From Pseudomonas sp. JAI120 (GTDB taxonomy: Bacteria; Pseudomonadota; Gammaproteobacteria; Pseudomonadales; Pseudomonadaceae): DNA of 64,000 bases. This document shows, piece by piece, positions 46,136-57,197 of this stretch (its first letter is position 1; each line of letters begins with the position of its first letter). A program made the translations under genes and the position numbers. The notes under the pieces are model-generated. The model saw nothing but the letters and a program-made list of their open reading frames with translations, ran no database searches and was not told the DNA's origin. The DNA lies in the NCBI RefSeq assembly GCF_014207255.1, contig NZ_JACHCZ010000001.1:980592-1044591 (forward strand). The letters are read 5' to 3'.

Positions 46136-48172
46136 TCAGCGGGCGACGACCGGTAGCGACTGAGGCGCCTGGGTCGTGCGGGCTTCCAGTTGTACGATTT
46201 GGTTGAGCAGTGCCGGTACATCCAGGATCAGGGCCACCGCGCCGCTGCCCAATATGGTCGAGCCGCTGATGCCGCGCAGTGCGCCGAACAACTTGCCCAA
46301 GGGTTTGATCACGGTCTGAAACTCACCGAGCAGGTCATCCACCACCAGCCCGGCCTTATGCTCGGCGTAGCGCACCACCACCACATTCTGGCGTCGGGCA
46401 ACGGGGCCTTCATGGCTGAAGTGGTCACGCAGGTGCACCAGCGGCAACACCTCGCCACGCAGGTCCAGATAGCCCGTGTCGCGGCTGGACTGGCGCTGGT
46501 GTTCATCCAGCTCGATACATTCCTGGACCATGTCCAGGGGAATCACGTAGGTGGATTGGTCGATGCCGACCAGGAACCCATTGATGATCGCCAGGGTCAG
46601 CGGCAAGCGAATGCGCACCACGGTGCCCTGGCCGGGGCGGCTGTCGAGGTCGACGGTGCCGCGCAACAGGGTGATATTGCGCTTGACCACGTCCATGCCG
46701 ACGCCGCGCCCGGACAGGTTGGTCACCGCCTCGGCGGTGGAGAACCCCGCTTCGAAGATCAGGTTGTAGATCTCCTGGTCGGTGAGCACCGCACCGCTGG
46801 CCACCAGCCCGCGTTCCTGGGCCTTTTGCAGGATGCGTTCGCGGTTGAGCCCGGCGCCGTCGTCGGCGATCTCGATGACGATGCTCCCCGAGTCGTGGTA
46901 GGCATTGAGGCTCAGGTGGCCCTTGGCCGACTTGCCGGCCGCACGCCGCGCATCGGCGCTTTCGATACCGTGGTCCATGGCGTTGCGCAACAGGTGCATC
47001 AGCGGGTCGCCGATCTTCTCGACCACGGTCTTGTCCAGTTCGGTTTCCGCGCCGCTGATGATCAGTTCGATGTCCTTGCCCAGCTCCTGGCTGATATCGC
47101 GCACCACGCGGCGGAAGCGGTTGAACGTGTCGCCGATGGGGATCATGCGCAAATGCAGGGCGCCATCGAGGATCTCTTCCACCAGACCCGACACCGTCGA
47201 GGAGGCCTCTTGCAAGGGGTCGTTGTTACAGGATCGGGCCAACAGGCTCGCGCCGGCGCTGGCGATGACCAGCTCGCCAACCAGATTGATCAACTCGTCG
47301 AGCTTGTCGGCGTTGACGCGCACGTAATTGCCGTCGCGGGTTTTCGCCTCGCCGGCTGCCGGCCGCTGCGGTGCGGCCGTCACCAGGCCTGGCTCGGCCT
47401 GCGTGACCGGGTCGCCAGCGATGGCCGCCTTGCTGGCGGGCGCTTCGTCGACGGCACTGATGTGCACTTCACAGTCGTCACGCACAAAGTCGAACACTTC
47501 GTTGAGGGTGGCGTGGCTGGCCGTCGAGCGCAGGTCGATCTCAAAACCCAGGTAGCAGCTTTCCGGGTCCCAACTGTCCATGGGCGGGATGCTGTCGGTC
47601 AGGGTGGTGACCTGCATCATCTGCCCCAAGGTCTCGAGGTAGCGCAGAAATGACAGGGGGTCCATGCCATTACGAAATACGTCCACGCCGAAGCGCAGGG
47701 AGATGTGCCAGAGCACTTCGACCGCCGCGTCGTCGGCCACCTCAGCGGTTTCGACACTGGCAGTGGCGGTTCGCATCGGCTGATAGGCACTCAGCGCCTC
47801 GCGCAATGCCTCACCGCGCTCCAAAGCGGCAGGCGTCGGCACCTCACCGCGGTTGGCGACTACTTCGACCAGTTCGAGCATGTGGTCGCCGCACTTGAGC
47901 AGCAGCGCGATCAATGCGGCGTCCACCGCCACATTGCCTTCGCGCAGGCGGTCAAGCACGTCTTCGACGATATGCGTGAACCCCACGATCGACGCCAGAC
48001 CGAAAAGGCCCGCCGAACCCTTGATGGTGTGCGCGGCGCGGAAAATCGCGCCGATGGCATCCTGGTCGCCGGGCTCGCTTTCCAATTGCAGCAGGGATTG
48101 CTCCATGGCCTGCAACAGCTCGCGAGCCTCTAAGATGAATGTCTGCTGTGCCTGATCGAGATTGATGCTCAC
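46136..48172 (-). CDS. cheA: Chemotaxis histidine kinase CheA
   Basis: A 678-residue kinase. The Hpt domain has H48 ([15 protein letters not shown]). A middle region around residues 150-270 is followed by the P3 dimerisation helices ([20 protein letters not shown]), the P4 ATPase ([37 protein letters not shown]) and a CheW-like P5. It phosphorylates CheY and CheB. The middle region ([18 protein letters not shown]) is longer and unlike E. coli P2, typical of Che2-type kinases. Confidence 0.95.
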   Translation of the reverse strand: MSINLDQAQQTFILEARELLQAMEQSLLQLESEPGDQDAIGAIFRAAHTIKGSAGLFGLASIVGFTHIVEDVLDRLREGNVAVDAALIALLLKCGDHMLELVEVVANRGEVPTPAALERGEALREALSAYQPMRTATASVETAEVADDAAVEVLWHISLRFGVDVFRNGMDPLSFLRYLETLGQMMQVTTLTDSIPPMDSWDPESCYLGFEIDLRSTASHATLNEVFDFVRDDCEVHISAVDEAPASKAAIAGDPVTQAEPGLVTAAPQRPAAGEAKTRDGNYVRVNADKLDELINLVGELVIASAGASLLARSCNNDPLQEASSTVSGLVEEILDGALHLRMIPIGDTFNRFRRVVRDISQELGKDIELIISGAETELDKTVVEKIGDPLMHLLRNAMDHGIESADARRAAGKSAKGHLSLNAYHDSGSIVIEIADDGAGLNRERILQKAQERGLVASGAVLTDQEIYNLIFEAGFSTAEAVTNLSGRGVGMDVVKRNITLLRGTVDLDSRPGQGTVVRIRLPLTLAIINGFLVGIDQSTYVIPLDMVQECIELDEHQRQSSRDTGYLDLRGEVLPLVHLRDHFSHEGPVARRQNVVVVRYAEHKAGLVVDDLLGEFQTVIKPLGKLFGALRGISGSTILGSGAVALILDVPALLNQIVQLEARTTQAPQSLPVVAR

Positions 48173-48212
48173 CGTGACTTTCCTTGTCGATCAAAAAACG
48201 TGGGGGCGCTGA

Positions 48213-48500
48213 CTATGAGGCCGCGCTGCGACACAGTTGGAGCGCCTGCATGACTACCTGGCTCTGGCCGGTCACGCTCAAGGCGGTACCGGCGATGCCG
48301 GCTTCACGCCGGATGACCGCGAGCAACTGCAGGCCGGCGCCATCCATTTCCGTGACCTCTGACAGGTCCAGCTCCAGGCGTGGCGCCGCGCCCATCTGCG
48401 GCAGCAGCGCAGCCGCCAGTTCCGCTACGGTGTAGATCGTAAGCTCGCCGTCAATGCGCACGCGCGCAGTGTCGTCGACTGTTTCAGTGGTTATCGGCAT
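48213..48500 (-). CDS. STAS-domain protein of the chemotaxis operon
   Basis: A 95-residue single STAS domain (anti-sigma-factor-antagonist fold): VRIDGELTIYTVAELAAALL, LELDLSEVTEMDGAGLQLLA, VMQALQLC. The usual phosphorylatable Ser of the D-S-x-G motif is replaced: here it reads D-G-A-G. It lies between cheY and cheA. STAS genes occur in several environmental che clusters and may feed into CheA; the mechanism here is unknown. Confidence 0.85.
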   Translation of the reverse strand: MPITTETVDDTARVRIDGELTIYTVAELAAALLPQMGAAPRLELDLSEVTEMDGAGLQLLAVIRREAGIAGTALSVTGQSQVVMQALQLCRSAAS

Positions 48501-48523
48501 GGGAGCCTCCCTGGCGCCGGGGA

Positions 48524-48892
48524 TCAGGGCAGGATCAGTTTAGACACGGCTGCCAACATCTGCGCAGGCTGGAACGGCTTGACCACCCAGGCCTTGGCGC
48601 CGGCGGCCTGGCCCTCGGCCTTCTTCGACTCCTGGGACTCGGTGGTCAGCATGATGATCGGGGTGAACTTGTAGTTGGCCAGCTTCTTGACCTCCTTGAC
48701 GAAGGTGATGCCGTCCATGTTGGGCATGTTCACGTCGCTGATGATCAGGTGCACTTTCTGCCCGGTCAGCTTGCCCAGGGCATCCTTGCCGTCGCTGGCC
48801 TCGATGACGTCGTAACCGGCGCTTTTCAAGGCTATGCCGACCACTTGCCGCACGCTGCTGGAGTCGTCGACCACTAATACATTCTTCGCCAT
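48524..48892 (-). CDS. cheY: CheY-like response regulator
   Basis: A 122-residue stand-alone receiver: acidic pair D9/D10, phosphoacceptor D53 (LIISDVNMPNMDG), Thr in IIMLTTES and Lys in WVVKPFQP. It is the output regulator phosphorylated by the CheA of this operon. Because this cluster may control something other than the flagellum, its target need not be FliM. Confidence 0.93.
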   Translation of the reverse strand: MAKNVLVVDDSSSVRQVVGIALKSAGYDVIEASDGKDALGKLTGQKVHLIISDVNMPNMDGITFVKEVKKLANYKFTPIIMLTTESQESKKAEGQAAGAKAWVVKPFQPAQMLAAVSKLILP

Positions 48893-48901
48893 GATGTGCT
48901 C

Positions 48902-50116
48902 CTAAAAGAAGGTGATGTCTTGAGAATTCTGCTGTACGGCCGCCTCTCCATGATGGAGGCGCCGCTGCTCGTCGGTGGCGTAGGTGGCTTCCATGCGCGC
49001 CAGCCATTGGCGGGCGTCGACGGCCACCGGCTGGTCCGGGGCCTGGCTGGCCTGCAGGAGGTGCTCATGCAGGGCGTGCATGTTGTCTCGCACGTGGCTG
49101 AGGATCTGGCTGACCCGGTCCTGGAATTGCAGGTTGACCAGCACCTCGGTCATCTCATCCCGGATCCCGTAGCTTTCCTGCTTGAGCAGGTCGGCGGATT
49201 CGGCCAGGCGCCCGGTAATGTTCTGGAAGCGTGCGAGCACCACTTGAATACTGTTTTCGGACTCGGCCACCGAATGGCTGTCCTGGTCGGCACTGCTGGA
49301 CGCGGCCTGGACCAATTGCGTAATGGCGTTATTGATGATGTCGACCTTGGCCGACATCTGCTGGCCGGTTTCACTGGATTTGCTCGACAGGCTGCGCACC
49401 GCGTCGGCCACCACCGCAAAGCCGCGACCGGCCTCACCGGCACGCGCCGCCTCGATGGCTGCGTTGAGGGCCAGCAGGTTGGTTTGTGCGGCAATCGCCG
49501 CCACATCAGCGGCCATGGTGCGCAGTTCGCCGGTGTAGGCGGTAAGGCTGCGGACCTGGGCCAGGGTTTGGTCACGGCTGGTCTGAGTGGCCTTGAGCGA
49601 GTTGATTACCTGGCTCAACTCGCTGTCACTGCGTGCCAGCACCTCAAGTGCGCCGTCGGCGGCCTGCCCATCCAGTTCGCCGGCTGCGTGCTGCGAGGCT
49701 TGTACCGTTTCCTGCAATCGCGTGGCGATCCCGGTGAAACGGTTGGCCAGGCTCACAATCGCTTCTTCGGTCTGATGGCGTGAGCTTTCCACCTGCTTGG
49801 CCCAGATGGGCATGGCGCCGAGCAACACCTCATCAAGCTGTGCACGAGAGGCCATGCCGTTGTGCGCCGCGTCTGCATCTGACTGATCCGCCTGCGCCCG
49901 CGCAATCGCCCGCAGCATGGCGTTGCGCTGCGAAGCCGCGCTCCAGGCACAGGCACCGAGGCCGATCAGCACCAGTACCGCGCAGGCCAACAGATTGGCA
50001 GGCGAAGTTGATTGCACGAGTATCCACAAAACGGCAGGCACGACCGGGATCAAAGCGAACCAGCGAAAACGTGGATAAACGGGAAGAGGCATGCTGCTGG
50101 AATGGCGCTGGGGCAT
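48902..50116 (-). CDS. Methyl-accepting chemotaxis protein with short N-terminal membrane anchor
   Basis: A 404-residue receptor with two close hydrophobic helices (about 17-35 and 41-59) and essentially no periplasmic domain. A cytoplasmic coiled-coil follows, with the signalling tip [20 protein letters not shown] and a C-terminal helical segment ([20 protein letters not shown]). Lack of a periplasmic sensor suggests intracellular or membrane-state sensing. It is the first gene of the che operon; the promoter should lie in 50117-50250. Confidence 0.9.
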   Translation of the reverse strand: MPQRHSSSMPLPVYPRFRWFALIPVVPAVLWILVQSTSPANLLACAVLVLIGLGACAWSAASQRNAMLRAIARAQADQSDADAAHNGMASRAQLDEVLLGAMPIWAKQVESSRHQTEEAIVSLANRFTGIATRLQETVQASQHAAGELDGQAADGALEVLARSDSELSQVINSLKATQTSRDQTLAQVRSLTAYTGELRTMAADVAAIAAQTNLLALNAAIEAARAGEAGRGFAVVADAVRSLSSKSSETGQQMSAKVDIINNAITQLVQAASSSADQDSHSVAESENSIQVVLARFQNITGRLAESADLLKQESYGIRDEMTEVLVNLQFQDRVSQILSHVRDNMHALHEHLLQASQAPDQPVAVDARQWLARMEATYATDEQRRLHHGEAAVQQNSQDITFF

Positions 50117-50380
50117 GAGTTCGATCCTTGAACGTTGTTGCGGATGTAAGTGACATAGTTGTTATCTGCGCTGTAACTCGCAACTTGAGGCGACTTAGGT
50201 GCCTTCCGTCTGGTTTATGACCGGTGGGTGACAGGCCTGGCAGTCCTGGAGCCTTGTTGCTGAAGGATCAGCGGTGGTTTACGGAACAGGGGGGTTGTTG
50301 CAGCGCTGGCTAGCGAGTCTGTCTTTCGGGCTGAGAAATCTCTTTGTGGTGAGGGAGCTTGGTTCCGTGGCGGCCTTCGG

Positions 50381-50697
50381 GCCGACCGCTTTTTGGGGTT
50401 TGGGTGCGTACATATCCGTTGCTGCGGTAACGGCCGCTATGGGTTCCGCCCTTACGGCGGGTCACTTTGGAAAAGCCCCAAAGTAACCAAAGGGCTCTTG
50501 CCCCACCACTCGGTACCTCGCCTAGGCTCGGTATGCCCGAACGAAGGCTTGAATCCGTGGGCCGCCGTCATGGGCCATCCATGGCCCAGGACGGCTAACC
50601 CGGCGTCCTGCCGGGTTACCCACGGATTCAAGCCTGCGTTCGGCCAGCGTGGTTAACGGGGCGCCTGAGATCAAGATCAAAAGCCAGAGGAAAAACA
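50381..50697. repeat. Highly structured Pseudomonas-type intergenic repeat with a cloverleaf core
   Basis: This segment contains several inverted repeats. The core at 50538-50642 has a 24-bp outer stem with one mismatch (50538-50561 with 50619-50642), an arm GCCGTC/GACGGC continued by TGGGCCAT/ATGGCCCA (50564-50595) and an arm TAACCCGGC/GCCGGGTTA (50596-50618). Smaller hairpins (CCGCC/GGCGG near 50451, CTTTGG/CCAAAG near 50467) lie to its left. The small open frames across it look like by-products. The layout resembles a non-autonomous (MITE-like) element; I recall similar sequence in other pseudomonads but could not check. Positions 50117-50380 hold only the presumed che promoter and a partial REP (50350-50361). 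Confidence 0.65.
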
Positions 50698-50741
50698 GAG
50701 CAGAAGCAGACCGAGGTCCATCTGATATATGGAGATCCAAA

Positions 50742-50830
50742 TGTGGGAGGGGGCTCGCCCCCGATGAGGGTGGGTCAGTGATACTTGGGTTGACTGACTC
50801 ACCGCTATCGGGGGCAAGCCCCCTCCCACA
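50742..50830. repeat. REPIN
   Basis: TGTGGGAGGGGGCTCGCC and the inverted GGCAAGCCCCCTCCCACA flank a core of about 53 bp containing a small GTCAGT/ACTGAC dyad. It lies between the cloverleaf repeat and the end of the glycerol-type ABC operon. Confidence 0.83.
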
Positions 50831-50965
50831 TTTTTAACCCCGTACACCAGACCCAACTCCGGTCGGCTCTAAGGCCGCCACGAGACTAAGCTGCCCATAC
50901 TCAGGATTGCCTGACCAACCCGCGTCATCGGTCACAGAACTGCGCCTTCATGTTTGCGCCAAAAC

Positions 50966-50989
50966 AAAACGGCACCTGGGTGCCGTTTT
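50966..50989 (-). terminator. Rho-independent terminator of the glycerol-type ABC operon
   Basis: AAAACGGCACC and GGTGCCGTTTT form a strong stem, and on the minus strand it is followed by TTTTGTTTT. It lies 22 bp after the stop of the binding-protein gene (51011). Confidence 0.85.
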
Positions 50990-51010
50990 GTGTTTCATGC
51001 CCGGGCACGT

Positions 51011-52753
51011 TTACTTACGCGCTGCCTCCCACTGCTTGAGCAGGTCGCCGTAGGCCACGGTTTCGCCTTTCGGTTTCTCGTTGGCCAGTTTCGGTTTCGG
51101 CGCGCCCGGCTGGTCGAACCAGTATTGCGCGTCACGCTCGGGGTTCATTTTCGGGCCACATACCGGCTGCACCTTGGAGCGTTCCAGGCGCGTCATGATC
51201 GCGTCCTGCTCCTTGGCCAGGTTGTCGAGGGCCTGTTGCGGGGTTTTCTCGCCGCTGGCGGCGGCGGCGATGTTGCTCCACCACAGTTGCGCCAGGCGTG
51301 GGTAGTCCGGCACGTTGGTACCGGTCGGCGACCACTCGGTCCGGGCCGGGCTGCGGTAGAACTCCACCAGGCCACCGAGTTTCGGCGCCATGTCGGTCAT
51401 GGCCTGTGAGTTGATATCGGACTCACGAATCGGCGTCAGGCCGACGATGGTTTTCTTCAGCGACACGGTTTTCGAGGTCACGAACTGCGCGTACAACCAA
51501 GCGGCGAGTTTCTGCTTCTCCGGCGTCGACTTGAGGAAGGTCCAGGAACCCACGTCCTGATACCCCTTCTTCATGCCCTTTTCCCAATAAGGCCCGACGG
51601 GCGACGGTGCCATGCGCCATTTCGGCGTACCGTCGGCATTCACCACCGGCAGGCCCGGCTTGACCATGTCAGCGGTAAACGCGGTGTACCAGAAGATCTG
51701 CTGGGCGATGTTGCCCTGGGACGGCACCGGGCCGGATTCGGAGAAGGTCATGCCCGCCGCTTCCGGTGGCGCGTAGGCTTTCATCCAGTCCACGTATTTC
51801 TGCGTGGCGAACACAGCGGCCGGGCCGTTGGTGTCGCCGCCACGGGTGACGCTGGAGCCCACCGGGTGGCAGTCCTCCACGCGGATGCCCCACTCGTCCA
51901 CCGGCAAGCCGTTGGGCAGGCCTTTGTCGCCGCCACCGGCCATGGAGAACCAGGCATCGGTAAAGCGCCAGCCCAGGGATGGGTCTTTCTTGCCGTAGTC
52001 CATGTGCCCGTAGACGCGCTTGCCGTCGATTTCCTTGACGTCTTCACTGAAGAATTTGGCGATGTCTTCATAGGCCGACCAGTTCACCGGCACGCCGAGC
52101 TCATAGCCGTATTTTTCCTTGAACTTGGCTTTCAGCTCCGGACGCTCGAACCAGTCGGCGCGGAACCAGTAGAGGTTGGCAAATTGCTGGTCGGGCAGTT
52201 GGTAGATCTTGCCGTCCGGCGCGGTAGTGAAGGAGATACCGATGAAGTCCTTGATATCCAGGGTTGGCGAGGTGAAGGCCTTGCCTTCGTTGGCCATCAG
52301 GTCGGTGATGGATTCGGTCTTGCCATAGCGAAAGTGCGTACCGATCAAGTCGGAATCGTTGACCCAGCCGTCATAGATATTCTTGTCGGACTGCATCTGG
52401 GTTTGCAGCTTCTCCACCACGTCGCCTTCCTGCAGCAGGTCGTGGGTCAGCTTGATGCCGGTGATTTCACTGAAGGCCTTGGCCAGCACCTTGGATTCGT
52501 ACTCGTGGGTGGTGAGGGTTTCCGACACCACATTGATCTTCATCCCACGAAACGGTTCCGAAGCCTTGATAAACCACTTCAACTCCTCAAGCTGCTGGTC
52601 GGCCGTGAGGGTCGACGGCTTGAATTCGCTGCCGATCCATTTTTTCGCGGCATCTTCGTACGCATCGGCCCAGGCCGTGGCGCTCAAACCGCTGAGGGCC
52701 AGTACGGCGGCCAATGAAATGCTATGTCGCAGCTTATTGTTCTTATTCAACAT
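51011..52753 (-). CDS. ABC transporter substrate-binding protein (glycerol type, GlpV-like)
   Basis: A 580-residue periplasmic protein, larger than usual for sugar-binding proteins. It has a signal peptide (MLNKNNKLRHSISLAAVLAL, cleavage at AWA-DA), then a long type I sugar-binding fold (LLQEGDVVEKLQTQMQSDKN, QLPDQQFANLYWFRADWFER, GLTPIRESDINSQA). The gene order ATPase, ATPase, permease, permease, small membrane protein, large binding protein matches the Rhizobium glpSTPQUV glycerol importer. It is last in the operon and followed by a terminator. Confidence 0.87.
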   Translation of the reverse strand: MLNKNNKLRHSISLAAVLALSGLSATAWADAYEDAAKKWIGSEFKPSTLTADQQLEELKWFIKASEPFRGMKINVVSETLTTHEYESKVLAKAFSEITGIKLTHDLLQEGDVVEKLQTQMQSDKNIYDGWVNDSDLIGTHFRYGKTESITDLMANEGKAFTSPTLDIKDFIGISFTTAPDGKIYQLPDQQFANLYWFRADWFERPELKAKFKEKYGYELGVPVNWSAYEDIAKFFSEDVKEIDGKRVYGHMDYGKKDPSLGWRFTDAWFSMAGGGDKGLPNGLPVDEWGIRVEDCHPVGSSVTRGGDTNGPAAVFATQKYVDWMKAYAPPEAAGMTFSESGPVPSQGNIAQQIFWYTAFTADMVKPGLPVVNADGTPKWRMAPSPVGPYWEKGMKKGYQDVGSWTFLKSTPEKQKLAAWLYAQFVTSKTVSLKKTIVGLTPIRESDINSQAMTDMAPKLGGLVEFYRSPARTEWSPTGTNVPDYPRLAQLWWSNIAAAASGEKTPQQALDNLAKEQDAIMTRLERSKVQPVCGPKMNPERDAQYWFDQPGAPKPKLANEKPKGETVAYGDLLKQWEAARK

Positions 52754-52785
52754 AGAGACCTCCTGGTTGTTTATTCATAAGGGCA

Positions 52786-53058
52786 CTAGCCCCAACGCAT
52801 CACACTCAACAGCCATACCAGGGAGAGCGCGGACGCTACCCAGATGCTCCAGTCGGTAACGCCGATCACCAGCAAATGCAGGTAGGCGCTGCCGAGAAGA
52901 CCGATAAACAAGCGATCACCACGGGTGGTGCTGATCGGCAGGACGCCGCGCCGCGGGATGCTCGGCGAGCGCAGCTCCCAGGTGGTCATGCCCGCCAGAA
53001 TCAGGGCAATGCCGCCAAAGAACAGTGCAGTGGGGGTGGTCCAGGCCATCCATTCCAT
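52786..53058 (-). CDS. Small inner-membrane component (GlpU/DUF2160-like)
   Basis: A 90-residue protein with about three hydrophobic segments (TALFFGGIALILAGMTTWEL, RLFIGLLGSAYLHLLVIGV, WVASALSLVWLLSVMRWG). It matches the small accessory membrane protein of glycerol-type ABC operons (DUF2160). ATG 53058 is 6 bp after GAGGAG; ATG 53061 is adjacent. It lies between the second permease and the binding-protein gene. Confidence 0.82.
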   Translation of the reverse strand: MEWMAWTTPTALFFGGIALILAGMTTWELRSPSIPRRGVLPISTTRGDRLFIGLLGSAYLHLLVIGVTDWSIWVASALSLVWLLSVMRWG

Positions 53059-53068
53059 CATCGACTCC

Positions 53069-53869
<801 letters not shown>

Positions 53870-53879
53870 GTTGGCGGCC

Positions 53880-54742
53880 TCAGCGGTTGGCGTCGGAGTG
53901 GGTCATGGCGGTGTAGAACAGCCAGGACACCAACAGGATGATCAGGAAATACACCAGGGAAAACGCTGCCGCCGGGCCCAGGTCGAATTGGCCTACGGCC
54001 ATCTGGGTCAGCGTCTGACTGAGGAACGTCGTGGCGTTACCAGGCCCGCCGCCCGTGAGGACGAAGGGCTCGGTGTAGATCATGAAACTGTCCATGAAGC
54101 GCAGCATCACCGCGATCAGCAGCACGCTTTTCATCTTCGGCAACTGGATATGTCGGAACACCGCCCACGCCGAGGCCCGATCGATACGCGCCGCCTGGTA
54201 GTACACATCCGGGATGGCCCGCAGCCCGGAGTAGCACAGCAGCGCCACCAGTGAGGTCCAGTGCCACACGTCCATCACCAGCACCGTGACCCAGGCGTCC
54301 ATGGTGTTGGCCGCGTAGTTGTAGCTGATCCCCAGGGCGTTGAGGCTGTAGCCCAGCAGGCCGATATCGGCGCGGCCGAAGATCTGCCAGATAGTGCCCA
54401 CCACGTTCCACGGAATCAGCAGCGGAATGGCCAGGATGATCAGCACCAGCGACGACCAGCGGCCCTTGGTCGGCATGGTCAGGGCGATGGCGATGCCCAG
54501 GGGGATTTCGATCAGCAGCACGCAGGCCGAATAGATGAACTGGCGCAGCAGCGAGTCATGCAGGCGCGGGTCGAGCAGCACCTGTTTGTACCAGTCGGTG
54601 CCGACAAAGTAGCGGCTGGACTGATCGAAGATGTCCTGCACCGAATAGTTGACCACGGTCATCATCGGGATCACCGCACTGAACGCCACCAGCAGGAACA
54701 CCGGCAACACCAGCCACCAGGCCTTGTTGTTCTGCACCTTGT

Positions 54743-54746
<4 letters not shown>
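53880..54746 (-). CDS. ABC transporter permease (MalF/UgpA-like, GlpP position)
   Basis: A 288-residue permease: N-terminal WWLVLPVFLLVAFSAVIPMM, then five more transmembrane helices and the EAA region YYQAARIDRASAWAVFRHIQLP. ATG 54746 overlaps the second ATPase stop by 4 bp (ATGA). The in-frame sequence upstream of it belongs to the ATPase gene and was excluded. Confidence 0.92.
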
Positions 54747-55839
<1,093 letters not shown>

Positions 55840-55840
<1 letters not shown>

Positions 55841-56934
55841 CAGGCAACCCTCGCAACGCGGCGCCCGGGGGCCTGGACCAAACGGCCCTGGCCATCGAAC
55901 ACAAACAGTTTATGGGTGGGGATATACACGCGGATCGGCGCGTCGACGTCGTACTCATGCACCCCCGGCAGGTGCAGCACCAGCAGGAAATGCTCGCTGC
56001 GCACGTGCAGGAAGGTTTCCGAGCCGCTGATCTCGGCGACTTCCACGGTCACCGCCAGCTCCAAGTCGTCGTCGTTGCTCGGCACCAGGCTGATATGGCT
56101 GGGGCGCACGCCGAAGCGGAATTCGCCTTCGCCGATGGGGCGCAGGTCGACGTTCAGCGGGAAGTGCACGAAATTGGCGAAGCTCACCTCGTTACCGCTG
56201 ATACGCCCCGGCATCAGGTTGATCGGCGGCTCGGAAAACAGCTCGGCGGCCAACACGGTCTGTGGCTGGTGATAGACCTCGGCGGCCTTGCCACTCTGGA
56301 TCACCCGGCCTTCGTGAAGAATGGTGGTGGTGCCGCCCAGGGCCAGGGCCTCGTTGGGCTCGGTGGTGGCGTAGATGGCAATGGTATGCCGCGCCTTGAA
56401 CAACTCGCGCATTTCCTGACGCAGCTCTTCGCGCAGTTTGTAGTCCAGGTTCACCAGCGGCTCGTCGAACAGGATCAGCTCGGCATCCTTCACCAACGCG
56501 CGGGCCATGGCCGTGCGTTGCTGCTGGCCACCGGACAACTCCAACGGGTGGCGCTGCAGGAATTTCTCGATGCGCAGCATCTTTGCGGTTTCCAGCACTT
56601 TGCTCTGGATCAGCTCGTTGGACACACCGGCCTGGCGCAACGGCGAGGCGATGTTTTCGAACACGGTCATGGTCGGGTAGTTAATGAACTGCTGATACAC
56701 CATCGACACGTTGCGCAGACGCACCGGCTTTTGGGTGACGTCCACGCCGTTCATCAGGATGCGGCCGCTGTCGGGCTTATCCAGGCCCGCCATCAGGCGC
56801 ATCAGGCTGGTCTTGCCGGACAGGGTGCGGCCAAGCAAGACGTTGAAGGAACCGGCTTCGAAGCGCAGGTTGGCGTCGTCGATCCAGGTTTGACCTTCGA
56901 CGACACGGGAGACATGTTCCAGGGTCAATGACAT
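55840..56934 (-). CDS. ABC transporter ATPase lacking the switch histidine (GlpS position)
   Basis: A 364-residue MalK-like ATPase: Walker A GRTLSGKTS, canonical signature LSGGQQQR, Walker B LILFDEP. The H-loop, usually V-T-H-D, reads Y-A-T-T-E, so the switch histidine is replaced by threonine. A TOBE-like C terminus follows. It is the first gene of the six-gene operon, 44 bp downstream of the sigma-54 promoter. Confidence 0.92.
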
Positions 56935-56978
56935 GACACGACCTTTTTATTATTGGAATGAATCTGGCCATTCGTCAG

Positions 56979-56994
56979 AGCGAGTTTCGTGCCA
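56979..56994 (-). promoter_or_regulatory. Sigma-54 promoter of the glycerol-type ABC operon
   Basis: On the minus strand TGGCACGAAACTCGCT matches TGGCACG-N4-TTGCW with one mismatch (T to C) in the -12 element and the correct GG-to-GC spacing. The predicted start near 56967 leaves a leader of about 33 nt. A sigma-54 activator is encoded divergently next to it. Confidence 0.75.
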
Positions 56995-57038
56995 AAAACG
57001 GCAGGTGCTTGATCCACAAGGAAATGGGTGAAACGTGA

Positions 57039-57118
57039 TGTTCAGGAGCGAACAGAAATGAACAGATCAGGCTGAACAATTGAACAATCCGGAGGTTGAC
57101 AATGAACAGTTATGAACA
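57039..57118. promoter_or_regulatory. Cluster of TGAACA repeats, putative enhancer for the sigma-54 activator
   Basis: TGAACA occurs at 57059, 57073, 57081, 57103 and 57113, with CGAACA at 57049 and the inverse TGTTCA at 57039. Within pairs the spacing is 10, 8 and 10 bp. The cluster lies 45-125 bp upstream of the -24 box, a typical position for activator binding. Confidence 0.55.
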
Positions 57119-57182
57119 ACACTCTTTGAACCCGATTGACTTGGTTACACCCGTTGGATTGTGCAAGACCCCAAAACAATAA
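57102..57182 (+). CDS. Possible 26-residue leader ORF before the activator gene
   Basis: ATG 57102 is preceded by a perfect GGAGG (57091-57095) with 6-bp spacing, a stronger ribosome-binding site than that of the activator itself. The frame runs 26 codons (MNSYEQHSLNPIDLVTPVGL and six more) to TAA 57180-57182, 15 bp before the activator ATG. It overlaps two of the TGAACA repeats. It could be a leader peptide or upstream ORF, or chance. Confidence 0.35.
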   Translation: MNSYEQHSLNPIDLVTPVGLCKTPKQ

Positions 57183-57197
57183 AAAGAAGGTCGCCCC

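Noticed and set aside
46190..47653. Long open frame on the plus strand antisense to cheA
   Set aside because: It is a high-GC shadow of the cheA coding frame; composition is His/Gln/Val-rich without domain motifs, and it has no ribosome-binding site.
50393..50656. Small ORFs across the cloverleaf repeat
   Set aside because: They follow the repeat's inverted arms and lack a ribosome-binding site; probably annotation artefacts of the repeat.
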